From SLSG01 sp041690235 (GTDB lineage Bacteria; Bacteroidota; Bacteroidia; Bacteroidales; UBA7960), in contig JAWLHS010000012.1 in the NCBI GenBank assembly GCA_041690235.1, positions 1 through 23,604 on the forward strand: DNA of 23,604 nucleotides. The letters run 5' to 3'. Made by a program: the position numbers and the translations under genes. The notes under the pieces were generated by a model that saw only the letters and a program-made list of their open reading frames with translations, had not been told where the DNA came from and did no database searches. This document shows, piece after piece, positions 7,312 through 16,154 of the stretch (positions within the stretch are counted from its first letter, which is position 1; each line of letters begins with the position of its first letter).

Positions 7312-7977
7312 TCAATGACGGTCGCCGAAAATGGCACTGCCTACCCGTACCATGGTGCTTCCCTCGGCGATGCCGATCTCGAAATCGTCAGACATCCCCA
7401 TGGAAAGCTCACAGAAAGCCGGATCCCCAGCAAAAACATCCGACTTTAAAGCTTCAAAAAAATGCCTGAGTTCGCTGAATTCTTTGCGGATCTGGGAGTG
7501 GTCGGAAGTAAAGGTGGCCATGCCCATCAAGCCTTTAATAGAGACATGTTCCATTGCCAGGTATTCGGGGTCTTCAAGCAATTGCCGGACCTCCTCACGG
7601 GAGAACCCGTACTTGCTTTCCTCCTGGGCAATATGAAGCTGCAACAGACAGGGGATGATGCGGTTGTTTTTCTTCCCTTCCTTGTTAATGGCCTTGAGCA
7701 ACTTCAAGCTGTCGACCGAGTGAATCAGGCTGATAAAAGGGGCAATGTGTTTTACCTTGTTGGACTGAAGGTGGCCAATCAGATGCCATTCAATGTCGCC
7801 GGGGATGGCTTCGTATTTGGACAATAATTCCTGAACTTTGCTTTCTCCCAGCGTACGGTGTCCGCAGCGGATCAGCTCCATGATTTCATCAGGGGTTCTT
7901 GTCTTGGTAACCGCCACCAGACGTACCCCATCCGGTATTCGGTCCCGGATGTCATGAAAACGCGCTTCAATCGACAT
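7312..7977 (-). CDS. yggS: YggS-type pyridoxal phosphate homeostasis protein
   Basis: A 221-residue single-domain fold-type III PLP-binding protein (YBL036C/PROSC family). It has no well-defined catalytic reaction; family members buffer PLP and affect amino-acid and keto-acid balance. Seen: K25 in LVAVTKTR, the PLP lysine; GESKVQE (44-50 region); WHLIGHLQSNK; the HSVDS segment; SKYGF; and the C-terminal LSMGMSDDFEIGIAEGSTMVRVG with the phosphate-binding Ser-Met-Gly and Arg-Val-Gly motifs. Length and all hallmarks are normal. It is the first gene of a probable yggS-recF-DUF721 unit and shares a 107-bp intergenic region with divergent guaA. Confidence 0.95.
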   Translation of the reverse strand: MSIEARFHDIRDRIPDGVRLVAVTKTRTPDEIMELIRCGHRTLGESKVQELLSKYEAIPGDIEWHLIGHLQSNKVKHIAPFISLIHSVDSLKLLKAINKEGKKNNRIIPCLLQLHIAQEESKYGFSREEVRQLLEDPEYLAMEHVSIKGLMGMATFTSDHSQIRKEFSELRHFFEALKSDVFAGDPAFCELSMGMSDDFEIGIAEGSTMVRVGSAIFGDRH

Positions 7978-8000
7978 AAGTGCTCGGGTTTGTTCTTAGA

Positions 8001-8008
8001 CAAAATTA
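8001..8008 (-). promoter_or_regulatory. -7 promoter box for yggS-recF-DUF721
   Basis: On the minus strand the sequence reads TAATTTTG, a match to TAnnTTTG. Using the offset seen at the SRP RNA, transcription would begin near 7996, giving a leader of about 19 nt before the yggS ATG. No clear -33 element is seen. It is back to back with the guaA promoter. Confidence 0.55.
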
Positions 8009-8072
8009 GTAAAACAGGGAAATTCTTCCTACTTAAAACGAAGGGAATCGCAAGATTATTTAGACATAACAT

Positions 8073-8080
8073 TATCTTTG
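8073..8080 (+). promoter_or_regulatory. -7 promoter box for guaA
   Basis: TATCTTTG matches TAnnTTTG and ends 4 nt before the guaA ATG at 8085. Applying the 5-nt offset from the SRP RNA promoter in this same window places the transcription start on the A of the ATG, implying a leaderless or nearly leaderless mRNA. No ribosome binding site could fit between them. Confidence 0.6.
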
Positions 8081-8084
8081 CACC

Positions 8085-9614
8085 ATGCAAGAGATGATCA
8101 TTATCCTGGACTTCGGCTCTCAGTACACACAACTTATTGCGAGGCGCGTGAGGGAGTTGAATGTATTTTGTGAGATTCACCCCTATTCATATGTTCCCGA
8201 TGACCTGGGCATGGTAAAGGGGGTTATTCTGTCAGGCAGCCCATTCAGTGTGCGCGATTCCCTGTCTCCCAGTCCGGATCTTTCCTGGTGCCTCGGGAAG
8301 CTACCCTTGCTGGGTGTTTGTTATGGGGCACAATATATTGCCCAGGGACACGGGGGGGAGGTGATGGCTTCATCAACCCGTGAATACGGACGGGCCAACC
8401 TGTCTTTCCTCGAACCCGGGGAAAGCCTGCTTAAAGGCATGGAAATTGGTTCACAGGTGTGGATGTCGCACGCCGACAGCATTACACGGCTTCCATCGGG
8501 CTACAGCCTGATTGCACGGACCAACGACATGGGTGTGGCGGCCTTCAGAGACCCTGAACACCGGATTTTTGGATTGCAGTTTCATCCTGAAGTTTACCAT
8601 TCAACCCAGGGAAGCCTGCTGCTCGAAAATTTCCTGGTGGATATTTGTGGTTGCCGCCGGGATTGGACCCCCGAGTCCTTTGTCCATTCGACGGTAGAAG
8701 TCCTGAAAGCTAAGCTGGGTAAGGACAAAGTGGTCCTGGGATTGTCAGGGGGTGTTGACTCCAGTGTGGCTGCCGTTTTGCTTCACAGGGCCATCGGAAA
8801 ACAACTGCACTGTATTTTTGTCGACAATGGGCTATTGCGGAAGAATGAATTTGAGGATGTGTTGGAATCATATCTGGACATGGGCCTGAATGTGAAGGGT
8901 GTCAGGGCTGCCGATCGCTTCATGGATGCCCTGAAGGGGGTGACCGATCCCGAAAAGAAACGCAAAGCCATCGGGCGGGTGTTTATAGAGGTGTTTGATC
9001 AGGAAGCGCACAGGATTCAGGATGTGAACTGGCTGGCCCAGGGAACCATCTATCCGGACGTCATTGAATCGGTGTCGGTGAAAGGACCTTCGGCCACCAT
9101 TAAATCCCACCACAATGTCGGCGGACTCCCTGAATTGATGAAACTCAAGGTGGTGGAACCATTGAATACCTTGTTCAAGGATGAAGTCAGAAGGGTGGGC
9201 GTTGCCCTTGGAATCTCACGAAACATCCTGGGGCGTCACCCTTTTCCGGGTCCCGGCCTGGGAATCCGGATCCTCGGGGAGGTTACGGCTGAAAAGGTGA
9301 GAACCCTACAGGCGGTTGATCACCTGTTCGTAAACGGACTGAAGGAGGCGGGGCTCTATACCGGTGTCTGGCAGGCGGCGGCCATTCTTCTTCCCATTCA
9401 CTCTGTCGGTGTGATGGGCGATGAACGGACCTATGAAAATGTAGTTTGCTTAAGGGCCGTGGAATCGACCGATGGAATGACCGCTGACTGGGTCCATCTG
9501 CCCTATGATTTTCTTTCAAAAATAAGCAACCAAATCATCAATAAGGTGAAGGGAATCAACAGGGTGGTGTACGACATCAGTTCCAAACCACCCGCAACAA
9601 TCGAGTGGGAATAA
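8085..9614 (+). CDS. guaA: GMP synthase (glutamine-hydrolysing)
   Basis: A 509-residue cytosolic enzyme that converts XMP, ATP and glutamine to GMP. Domains in order are a class I glutamine amidotransferase (about 4-190) with nucleophile C79 in LLGVCYGAQ and H167 and E169 in FHPEV; an ATP-pyrophosphatase with the P-loop SGGVDSS (221-227); and the C-terminal dimerisation domain with GPGLGIRILGEV and the terminal KPPATIEWE. All catalytic residues are present and the length is normal. The ATG at 8085 gives MQEMIIILDFGSQ; the internal ATG at 8094 is possible, but a QE-x-IIILDFGSQ start is familiar from Bacteroidales GuaA. The promoter box lies only 4 nt upstream of the ATG. The LysM gene follows within about 60 bp. 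Confidence 0.97.
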   Translation: MQEMIIILDFGSQYTQLIARRVRELNVFCEIHPYSYVPDDLGMVKGVILSGSPFSVRDSLSPSPDLSWCLGKLPLLGVCYGAQYIAQGHGGEVMASSTREYGRANLSFLEPGESLLKGMEIGSQVWMSHADSITRLPSGYSLIARTNDMGVAAFRDPEHRIFGLQFHPEVYHSTQGSLLLENFLVDICGCRRDWTPESFVHSTVEVLKAKLGKDKVVLGLSGGVDSSVAAVLLHRAIGKQLHCIFVDNGLLRKNEFEDVLESYLDMGLNVKGVRAADRFMDALKGVTDPEKKRKAIGRVFIEVFDQEAHRIQDVNWLAQGTIYPDVIESVSVKGPSATIKSHHNVGGLPELMKLKVVEPLNTLFKDEVRRVGVALGISRNILGRHPFPGPGLGIRILGEVTAEKVRTLQAVDHLFVNGLKEAGLYTGVWQAAAILLPIHSVGVMGDERTYENVVCLRAVESTDGMTADWVHLPYDFLSKISNQIINKVKGINRVVYDISSKPPATIEWE

Positions 9615-9676
9615 TTGGTTGCTTTTGCAATATGGTTCCCCCTTTTTCGTATTATCATAAACAAAATGCAGTCAGC

Positions 9677-11512
9677 GTGAGAAAGATTTTGTGCTTTTGG
9701 GTCCTTGTCTCCTGCCTGGTCCTGCCTTCTTATGCCCAGGTGGAGACGGTAGAGGTAACGCCCTCAGGACTTGTTCAGGAGGTGGAGGGGACACCCTACT
9801 TTTTTCACCATGTAAAGCAGGGACAGACCCTTTATTCCATTTCCAGGGCATATGCCGTTTCCCAGGAAGTCATTATCTCGGAAAATCCGGATGTGGCTTT
9901 TGGTCTTCGTTATGACCAGGTGATCAGGATTCCGGTGTTTTTTTATGAGGTGGTCCCTCAGGAAACGGAATACGGACTTTCACGGAAATTTGATCTGACC
10001 AACCAGCAACTCAGGGCGTTTAATCCTGATATTGCCACCGATGGTCTGAAGGCCGGAATGAAACTTGCCATTCCCGGGTATAAAACAGCTGTGAAAGAGC
10101 AGGAAGCCCGGACCCTTCAGCCCGAACCTTACATTTATCTGCCCAGGGAGCCTGTCGAACGTGAAACCGTCAGGGAAATCACCCCTTGCGAAGATGCCTC
10201 CCCAAAAGCCGCTTACAAAGTGGCCCTGATGATTCCATTGTTTCTTGAAGACGCGGCTCCCTATAAGCGGGACGAAAGGATGGCGGAAGACAGAGATGGC
10301 ATGATGCCCGTTGATCATAAATCCTTTTCCTTCATCCCTTATTATTATGGAGTGCTTCTGGCCCTTGATTCCATTCGCAGCCAGGGCGTGGACATTACGC
10401 TCCGGGTTTATGACGTGGGACAGGATATGGTGAAGGCACGGAGCCTGATTTTAACCAGCGAATTTGCCGAACTGGACCTGATCATCGGACCCTTCTTCCC
10501 CAATACGCTTGAATACATTGCCGATCATGCCCGCAGGATAAATATTCCCGTGGTATCGCCCTTGTTGGCTGACAACAGCCAGCTTCAGGGTTTCCCGAAT
10601 TTGTTCCAGGCTACCCCTTCCCTGGAAGCCCAGCTGTCGAACCTTGCCAAATACATTTCACGTTTTTACCCGGGTCAGAACATTTTATTGGTTCACAACA
10701 ATCAACCCGGTGCACTGACCATGATTGATTCGTTTAAGAATGCCCTGGGCCAGGAAATGTTCTCCGCCAAATACCATTCCGACAGCATCAACCTGGCCAG
10801 GGTAAATGGGTATTTTGCAGACGAAACCATGATCGGGGGCCGGCTGACCAATGTGATGGTGATGGGCGATTCCCTTGGACAAAGGGATCAATTTCGGCCG
10901 GGCGGACAGGAATTGCTTGGGAACTTTCCCAACTTTGGAGAAGTCATTTATAATCGGACGGGGATGGATGGTCTGGTTTCCAGGTTGAAGAGGGATCAGA
11001 AAAATATCGTGATTACCCTGATAGGGGGGGAGGCCTTTCTCTCCAATTATCTAAGGGAGCTGAGTTTAAGGTCGCGAAACTTCGATGTTACAAGCTTTGG
11101 GATCCCCGAATGGCAAAACTACCAGAGCATAGAGATTGACTACCTGCAGGATTTGAATGTGCATATTTTTTCACCGGATTTCTACGATTACGGTGATGCG
11201 CATATTCGTGATTTCGTGCTGAAGTACAGGGAACAGTTTAACATGGAACCCGGGACTTATGCCTTTAAGGCAGTGCAAACAGCCTACTACTTTTTTTCTG
11301 CCCTGGAGCATTTTGGCAGCGCGTTTCCGAACTGCATGGACCAGCTAAATGCCACGGGCTTCAACGCACCCTTTCGCTTTATCCAGTCCAGTGGAAAAAC
11401 CAGTGGTTGGGAAAACCAACACGCCACCCTTTTTCGCTACCATGATTTTCGCTTACTGGACGTGAGAAGAATTCCCCAGGGAAAGACCGGTGAGGTTACC
11501 GGAGGTCAATGA
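9677..11512 (+). CDS. Exported LysM / type-1 periplasmic-binding fold protein
   Basis: From the GTG at 9677 the protein has 611 residues with a clean signal peptide (1 to about 20, ending PSYAQ). Two LysM domains follow (about 42-86, with HHVKQGQTLYSIS, and about 88-133, with EYGLSRKF), then a Leu/Ile/Val-binding-type (PBP1) domain from about residue 179 (YKVALMIPLFLED, LIIGPFFPNTLEYIA, INIPVVSPL). LysM implies binding to peptidoglycan GlcNAc. The PBP1-like domain probably binds a small ligand or a protein partner rather than serving a transporter, as no permease is near. Alternative starts are the ATG at 9632, which would lengthen the n-region, and an in-frame GTG at 9605 inside guaA. A one-mismatch -7 box, TGCTTTTG (9620-9627), lies just upstream. 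Its 3' end overlaps the convergent LolA-like gene by 17 bp. Confidence 0.85.
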   Translation: MRKILCFWVLVSCLVLPSYAQVETVEVTPSGLVQEVEGTPYFFHHVKQGQTLYSISRAYAVSQEVIISENPDVAFGLRYDQVIRIPVFFYEVVPQETEYGLSRKFDLTNQQLRAFNPDIATDGLKAGMKLAIPGYKTAVKEQEARTLQPEPYIYLPREPVERETVREITPCEDASPKAAYKVALMIPLFLEDAAPYKRDERMAEDRDGMMPVDHKSFSFIPYYYGVLLALDSIRSQGVDITLRVYDVGQDMVKARSLILTSEFAELDLIIGPFFPNTLEYIADHARRINIPVVSPLLADNSQLQGFPNLFQATPSLEAQLSNLAKYISRFYPGQNILLVHNNQPGALTMIDSFKNALGQEMFSAKYHSDSINLARVNGYFADETMIGGRLTNVMVMGDSLGQRDQFRPGGQELLGNFPNFGEVIYNRTGMDGLVSRLKRDQKNIVITLIGGEAFLSNYLRELSLRSRNFDVTSFGIPEWQNYQSIEIDYLQDLNVHIFSPDFYDYGDAHIRDFVLKYREQFNMEPGTYAFKAVQTAYYFFSALEHFGSAFPNCMDQLNATGFNAPFRFIQSSGKTSGWENQHATLFRYHDFRLLDVRRIPQGKTGEVTGGQ

Positions 11513-12155
11513 TTTCTATGCCGGGGTACTTGGAAGGGGAGAAAGTGAATGCGTCGGACGGAACAGTTACGTTGGTCCGAAATCGTTTGACCGTATAAGT
11601 ATAGGTTCCCCCTTGTCTGTCATAGGCCTCGGTATAGACAAGGTTGTGGTTATTGCCATCAAGGGCCACCCTGTATTTAAAGAATGCCTGGGCCTGTTGG
11701 GGAACCAGGTCGATGATGTCGACAGGTTTCCCCTCAATCTGCTCCCTGCGAATAAACCTGGAACGAAACTGGGTCTCGAACTCATCAAACAATGAGGTGG
11801 GCGTCAGGCCACCTTCCGTTTCTTCGGCAAGGCTGATATGAACTTCATTGAATTCTTCCAGATAGGTCCAGACATTGGTCCCGTCAGAGATGAAGGTGTT
11901 CTCCCCCACCTTCATTTGGTATTTATCGCCCTGGGATAACAACCGCCCATCCATCGTTTCCTTCATGGAATATTCCTCATTTTCCAACACATAGGAAAAA
12001 TCAATTTCAAAAGAAGCATAGCCCTTCAGTTTCTCACTGGCCTTTTGCAGCAGTTCGGCGCCCTTCTGGTCATGAACGGATGGCTGGGCGCACAAGGTTT
12101 GATGTGCGAAAGGAATAAACAGCAGGAAAACAAGTAAGGGTTTGAGACAATTCAT
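11496..12155 (-). CDS. LolA-like outer membrane lipoprotein carrier
   Basis: A 219-residue periplasmic protein with a signal peptide (1 to about 23, ending LCAQ) and the LolA/LolB beta-barrel pattern: LLQKASEKLKGYASFEIDF, then MDGRLLSQGDKYQMK, the FISDGTNVWTYLEEFNEV core, and EGKPVDIIDLVPQ. LolA-type carriers move lipoproteins from the LolCDE complex through the periplasm to the outer membrane. Bacteroidota homologues are divergent, so lipoprotein transfer is a family inference. It follows ftsK after 27 bp; ftsK and lolA are also neighbours in E. coli, which supports the assignment and cotranscription. Confidence 0.85.
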   Translation of the reverse strand: MNCLKPLLVFLLFIPFAHQTLCAQPSVHDQKGAELLQKASEKLKGYASFEIDFSYVLENEEYSMKETMDGRLLSQGDKYQMKVGENTFISDGTNVWTYLEEFNEVHISLAEETEGGLTPTSLFDEFETQFRSRFIRREQIEGKPVDIIDLVPQQAQAFFKYRVALDGNNHNLVYTEAYDRQGGTYTYTVKRFRTNVTVPSDAFTFSPSKYPGIEIIDLR

Positions 12156-12182
12156 GTGTATGCAATGTTTAAAAAGTTGGTC

Positions 12183-14690
12183 CTATAGCTCTTTACGCAA
12201 AATCTGTTCCAAAGATGCTTCATCCTTAATTTTAACATCTCTTGCCTTGCTCCCTTCGAAAGGACCCACGATTCCGGCCGATTCCAACTGGTCAATAATT
12301 CTCCCCGCACGGTTGTATCCGAGTTTCAGCTTGCGTTGCAACAGGCTGGTGGATCCTTGCTGGGTGGCAACAATGACCCTTGCAGCTTCCTCAAACAGTT
12401 CATCTCTTTCGGAGGGATCCATGGCTTCCATGCCGCTGGATTCCTCATCCTGGTAATCAGGCAGGTGGTAGGCATCGGGATATGCCCTTTGGGAACCGAT
12501 GAATTCGGTTATGCGTTCAATTTCGGGTGTGTCTATAAATGCACACTGAAGACGCAGCAGGTCACTGCCCGTTGACAGAAGCATGTCACCCCGTCCGATC
12601 AGCTGTTCCGCACCCCCGCTGTCAAGGATGGTTCGAGAATCAATTTTTGAGGTCACCCTGAAGGCAACCCGGGCCGGAAAGTTTGCCTTTATCGTTCCGG
12701 TGATGATGTTCACGGAGGGCCTTTGCGTGGCAATGATCAGGTGAAGGCCAACAGCCCTGGATAACTGGGCAAGTCTTGCAATGGGGAGCTCTATCTCTTT
12801 GCCTGAGGTCATGATCAGGTCAGCAAACTCGTCGATAAAAAGAATGATATAGGGCAAAAAGCGATGGCCGTGATTGGGGTTTAAGCGGCGGGCTACAAAC
12901 TTGGCATTGTATTCCTTGATGTTCCTGGCCTGGGCATCTTTCAATAAATCATACCGATTGTCCATTTCAACGCACAATGAGTTCAGGGTGCGTACCACCT
13001 GCCTGGTTTCTGTAACGATGGCTTCTTCCGCATCCGGAAGCTTGGCAAGGAAATGCCTTTCAATTTTCGAAAACAGATTTAACTCCACTTTCTTGGGGTC
13101 AACCAGGACGAATTTTACATATGCAGGGTGCTTCTTGAACAAAATGGAGGCCAGAATCGCATTCAGTCCCACCGACTTGCCCTGGCCCGTGGCTCCTGCC
13201 ATGAGCAGATGAGGCATTTTGGTCAGGTCGGCAATAAAGACCTCGTTGGCAATGGTTTTTCCCAATCCGATGGGCAATTCAAAAGCGGAGTTCTGAAAGC
13301 GCTCACTGGTCAGGATGGACTTCATTGAAACGATTTCCGGACTGCTGTTGGGTACTTCAATACCGATGGTGCCCTTTCCCGGAATGGGTGCGATGATTCG
13401 TATACCCAGGGCCGACAGGCTTAGTGCAATATCATTTTCCAGGTTCTTAATTTTGGATATGCGTACGCCAGGGGCCGGGATGATCTCATATAATGTGACT
13501 GTAGGGCCCACCGTTGCCTTGATTCTGTCAATCTGTATGGCATAATTGTTCAGTGTCTCAATGATGCGGTTTTTATTGGCCTCCAGCTCCTGCTTGTTTA
13601 CTTGTATGGTATTGCTGCCGCGGTCATCGAGCATGGCGGTGTCTGGAATCTTGTACCGTGGCAAATCGAGGGTGGGATCATATTCTCCCAAATGGGACAG
13701 GTCCGGAATGCCATCGTTATCATCCCTTCCGAAAGGTACTTCAATGCTTTGATAATTGCTTCCGCTGACCTTGCCGTCGGCGATCTCGATTTCCAGTTCG
13801 GGCCCGGGTTGGCTTGCCTCTCCGGCCTCCATCCCGTCATTGTCCGCCTGCCCGGTCTGGTCGGGCTCATGCGGCAGGATACCCGCATCGGCTCCCCCTG
13901 CTGCATCGAATGGGTGTTCGTGCGTATGAAGGGAGTGCTTAACCCCTTCCCCGGTGTCATTCTCCGGATCATTCATCCCTGCCCCGGTGTCGGAGGTCTC
14001 CTGGTCCGCCGGAGTGTCCTTCTTTGATAACCATCCCCTAAAGAAGGAGAACAAGGTGTTCAAACTGGCATCAAATGCCAGGATTAGGAAACTTCCCAGG
14101 GTAAAAACCAAAAACAAGGCCGTGCCGAACTGACCCAACATGCCCGTGAGCCATAAACGGCTTTCGTATCCGAATACGCCACCCAGAATGGACCAGCTTC
14201 CATGCGGCATGATGAATCCGAAAAACACCGATGTCCAAAGCAGCAAGAAGAAGGAGTATCCAATGGTCTTTCCGATGGGCAGGATAGAAACCCTGAACAA
14301 CATTAGGAAACCAATGGTAAAGAACACAGGAACAAACAAAAAGGAGGCCACTCCAAACCATTGTTTGATGAACCAATGTGCCGTGATTGCACCAAAACGG
14401 CCCATGATGTTGTCGACCAGGACATCTTTGTCGGTTAGCAGCCCCCAATTGAAAGCCCGGCCATCGAGAACCGCATCATCAAACTTCCAGCTAAACAGAT
14501 AGGATGTGAATGCAAGCAACAGGAAGACAGAAAACAGCAACAGAAACAAGCCGACGGTTTTTTGCAGGCGCCTGCTGGCAAAGAAAGACCTGAACACACC
14601 CCAGGAAAGTTCATTGCCTTCCAGGTCGGTCTTCTTTCCTGTCTTCTTTCTGAACGTGTTTTTCCGGAATGTATTTGATTTTTGAGACAT
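12183..14690 (-). CDS. ftsK: DNA translocase FtsK/SpoIIIE
   Basis: An 835-residue septal DNA pump that clears the chromosome from the division site and coordinates XerCD dimer resolution. Seen: a basic N-terminus, four membrane segments in the first 210 residues, an acidic linker, an FtsK alpha domain, the motor with Walker A GATGQGKS (around 495-503) and Walker B ILFIDEFADL (around 612-621), and a C-terminal winged-helix gamma domain with QQGSTSLLQRKLKLGYNRAG. The reading frame opens at 14717, but the promoter box at 14715-14722 puts transcription start near 14710, so I take the ATG at 14690 (MSQKS). Complete, with no missing motif. The LolA-like gene follows on the same strand. Confidence 0.95.
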   Translation of the reverse strand: MSQKSNTFRKNTFRKKTGKKTDLEGNELSWGVFRSFFASRRLQKTVGLFLLLFSVFLLLAFTSYLFSWKFDDAVLDGRAFNWGLLTDKDVLVDNIMGRFGAITAHWFIKQWFGVASFLFVPVFFTIGFLMLFRVSILPIGKTIGYSFFLLLWTSVFFGFIMPHGSWSILGGVFGYESRLWLTGMLGQFGTALFLVFTLGSFLILAFDASLNTLFSFFRGWLSKKDTPADQETSDTGAGMNDPENDTGEGVKHSLHTHEHPFDAAGGADAGILPHEPDQTGQADNDGMEAGEASQPGPELEIEIADGKVSGSNYQSIEVPFGRDDNDGIPDLSHLGEYDPTLDLPRYKIPDTAMLDDRGSNTIQVNKQELEANKNRIIETLNNYAIQIDRIKATVGPTVTLYEIIPAPGVRISKIKNLENDIALSLSALGIRIIAPIPGKGTIGIEVPNSSPEIVSMKSILTSERFQNSAFELPIGLGKTIANEVFIADLTKMPHLLMAGATGQGKSVGLNAILASILFKKHPAYVKFVLVDPKKVELNLFSKIERHFLAKLPDAEEAIVTETRQVVRTLNSLCVEMDNRYDLLKDAQARNIKEYNAKFVARRLNPNHGHRFLPYIILFIDEFADLIMTSGKEIELPIARLAQLSRAVGLHLIIATQRPSVNIITGTIKANFPARVAFRVTSKIDSRTILDSGGAEQLIGRGDMLLSTGSDLLRLQCAFIDTPEIERITEFIGSQRAYPDAYHLPDYQDEESSGMEAMDPSERDELFEEAARVIVATQQGSTSLLQRKLKLGYNRAGRIIDQLESAGIVGPFEGSKARDVKIKDEASLEQILRKEL

Positions 14691-14714
14691 GCTGCCGTTG
14701 CTTGATAAGGGATA

Positions 14715-14722
14715 CAAAATTA
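14715..14722 (-). promoter_or_regulatory. -7 promoter box for ftsK
   Basis: The minus strand reads TAATTTTG, an exact TAnnTTTG match in the 50-bp gap between the arginine-decarboxylase-like gene and ftsK. Predicted transcription start is near 14710, leaving a leader of about 20 nt before the ATG at 14690. It argues that ftsK and the LolA-like gene form a unit separate from the parA operon, and it decides the ftsK start codon. Confidence 0.6.
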
Positions 14723-14740
14723 AGAAATTATTGCAGCAAT

Positions 14741-16138
14741 CTAGAACCCCAGGGTTTTCAGCATGGATTTATAACTCTGTTCTTTGGCAAACAATTTGGT
14801 TGTATAATCCCCTTCCTCATCCTTATCGATGATGACAAGCTTCGGAGCCGGAATCAGGCAGTGCTGAATGCCCCCGAAACCTCCCAGGCTTTCCTGGTAG
14901 GCCCCGGTGTGAAACATGCCGATGTATTGTGTGTTTTCCTCACGGATCTTTGGAAGAAAAATTGCATTAGAGTGCAATTCGGCATTATAGTAATCCTGAC
15001 TGTCACAGGTTAGTCCGCCGAGGTTAACGCGCTGGTATTCAGAATCCCAATTGTTAACCGCCAGCAGGATAAAACGCTGCTTTGCAGCCCAGATATCTGG
15101 CAAGGTGGTCATGAAGCTGCTGTCGATCATGTTCCAGTGTTCCCTGTCATTTTGTTGCTTCTGATCCAGAATGGAGTAGAGCACGGCCCCGCTTTCCCCG
15201 ACGGTAAAGGCCCCGAATTCCGTAAAAATATCCGGTTCCGGAACCCCATTCTGATTGCAAATGTTTTTTATCTGGGCAACGATTTCCTCGGTCATGTATT
15301 CATAGTCGTATTCAAATCCAAGGGAGTTTTTAATGGGAAATCCCCCCCCGATATTTAAACTGTCAAGCTCAGGGCACATTTTTTTTAAGTCACAATAGAC
15401 ATTGACGCATTTGGAAAGTTCATTCCAGTAGTAGGCGTTGTCTTTGATGCCTGTATTGATAAAAAAGTGAAGCATCTTCAGTCCGAATCGCGGATCATTT
15501 TGGATGCGTTCCCGGTAAAACGGCACAATGTCGTTGTACCTGATGCCCAGGCGCGAAGTGTAGAACTCAAACATGGGCTCCTCCTCCGCCGCAATTCGTA
15601 TGCCAAGCAGACAACGCTTGTCTTTCTCTATCAGGTCATTGTAGGCCTGCATCTCGCTTTTGTTGTCGAGCACCGGAATCGTATTCTGGAATCCGTTGTT
15701 AACCAGCTCACTGATTTTCTGCGTATACAGGGGTCGTTTGAACCCATTGCATACAATGTATTTGGTTTTATCGATTAAATCCAGATTGTAGAGCTCTTCG
15801 ACAATATATAGGTCGAACGCTGAGGATGTCTCAATGTGAATGTCATTTTTCAAGGCCTCTTCCAAAACGAAGCTGAAATGGGAGCTTTTTGTGCAATAAC
15901 AATAGTTGTATGCGCCCTTGTAATCCACACGGGCCATGGCCACGTTGAACAGGCGCTTTGCCTTCTGGATCTGTTGGCTGATTTTTGGCAGATAGCTTAT
16001 TTTTAAAGGCGTCCCGTATTGCTTGATGATGTCCATCAGGCAAATGTCATGGAAGTAAAGCTCATTATCAATCACCTTAAACTCCTCCTGCGGGAATTCA
16101 AAGGTTTGTTCAATCAGGTCGATGTATTTGTTTTTCAT
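14741..16138 (-). CDS. Arginine-decarboxylase-like fold III PLP enzyme
   Basis: A 465-residue PLP-dependent decarboxylase of the alanine-racemase fold (ODC/DapDC/SpeA superfamily). Seen: PLP lysine K84 in YCYCTKSSHF, the glycine loop LNIGGGFP (261-268), and the Cys-Asp pair C378-D379 in GGLTCDSQD. It resembles the short proteins annotated as arginine decarboxylase in Bacteroidota, which lack much of the extra length of the roughly 630-residue SpeA. If so, it would make agmatine for polyamine synthesis; the substrate cannot be settled from sequence. Oddity: the usual EPGR/ESGR motif reads EFGA (307-310), losing the arginine that contacts the PLP phosphate in relatives. It is last in the parA-parB-DUF5683-dapB-lepB run, 16 bp after lepB. 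Confidence 0.8.
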   Translation of the reverse strand: MKNKYIDLIEQTFEFPQEEFKVIDNELYFHDICLMDIIKQYGTPLKISYLPKISQQIQKAKRLFNVAMARVDYKGAYNYCYCTKSSHFSFVLEEALKNDIHIETSSAFDLYIVEELYNLDLIDKTKYIVCNGFKRPLYTQKISELVNNGFQNTIPVLDNKSEMQAYNDLIEKDKRCLLGIRIAAEEEPMFEFYTSRLGIRYNDIVPFYRERIQNDPRFGLKMLHFFINTGIKDNAYYWNELSKCVNVYCDLKKMCPELDSLNIGGGFPIKNSLGFEYDYEYMTEEIVAQIKNICNQNGVPEPDIFTEFGAFTVGESGAVLYSILDQKQQNDREHWNMIDSSFMTTLPDIWAAKQRFILLAVNNWDSEYQRVNLGGLTCDSQDYYNAELHSNAIFLPKIREENTQYIGMFHTGAYQESLGGFGGIQHCLIPAPKLVIIDKDEEGDYTTKLFAKEQSYKSMLKTLGF

Positions 16139-16154
16139 TTTCTTGCTTGGTTGC

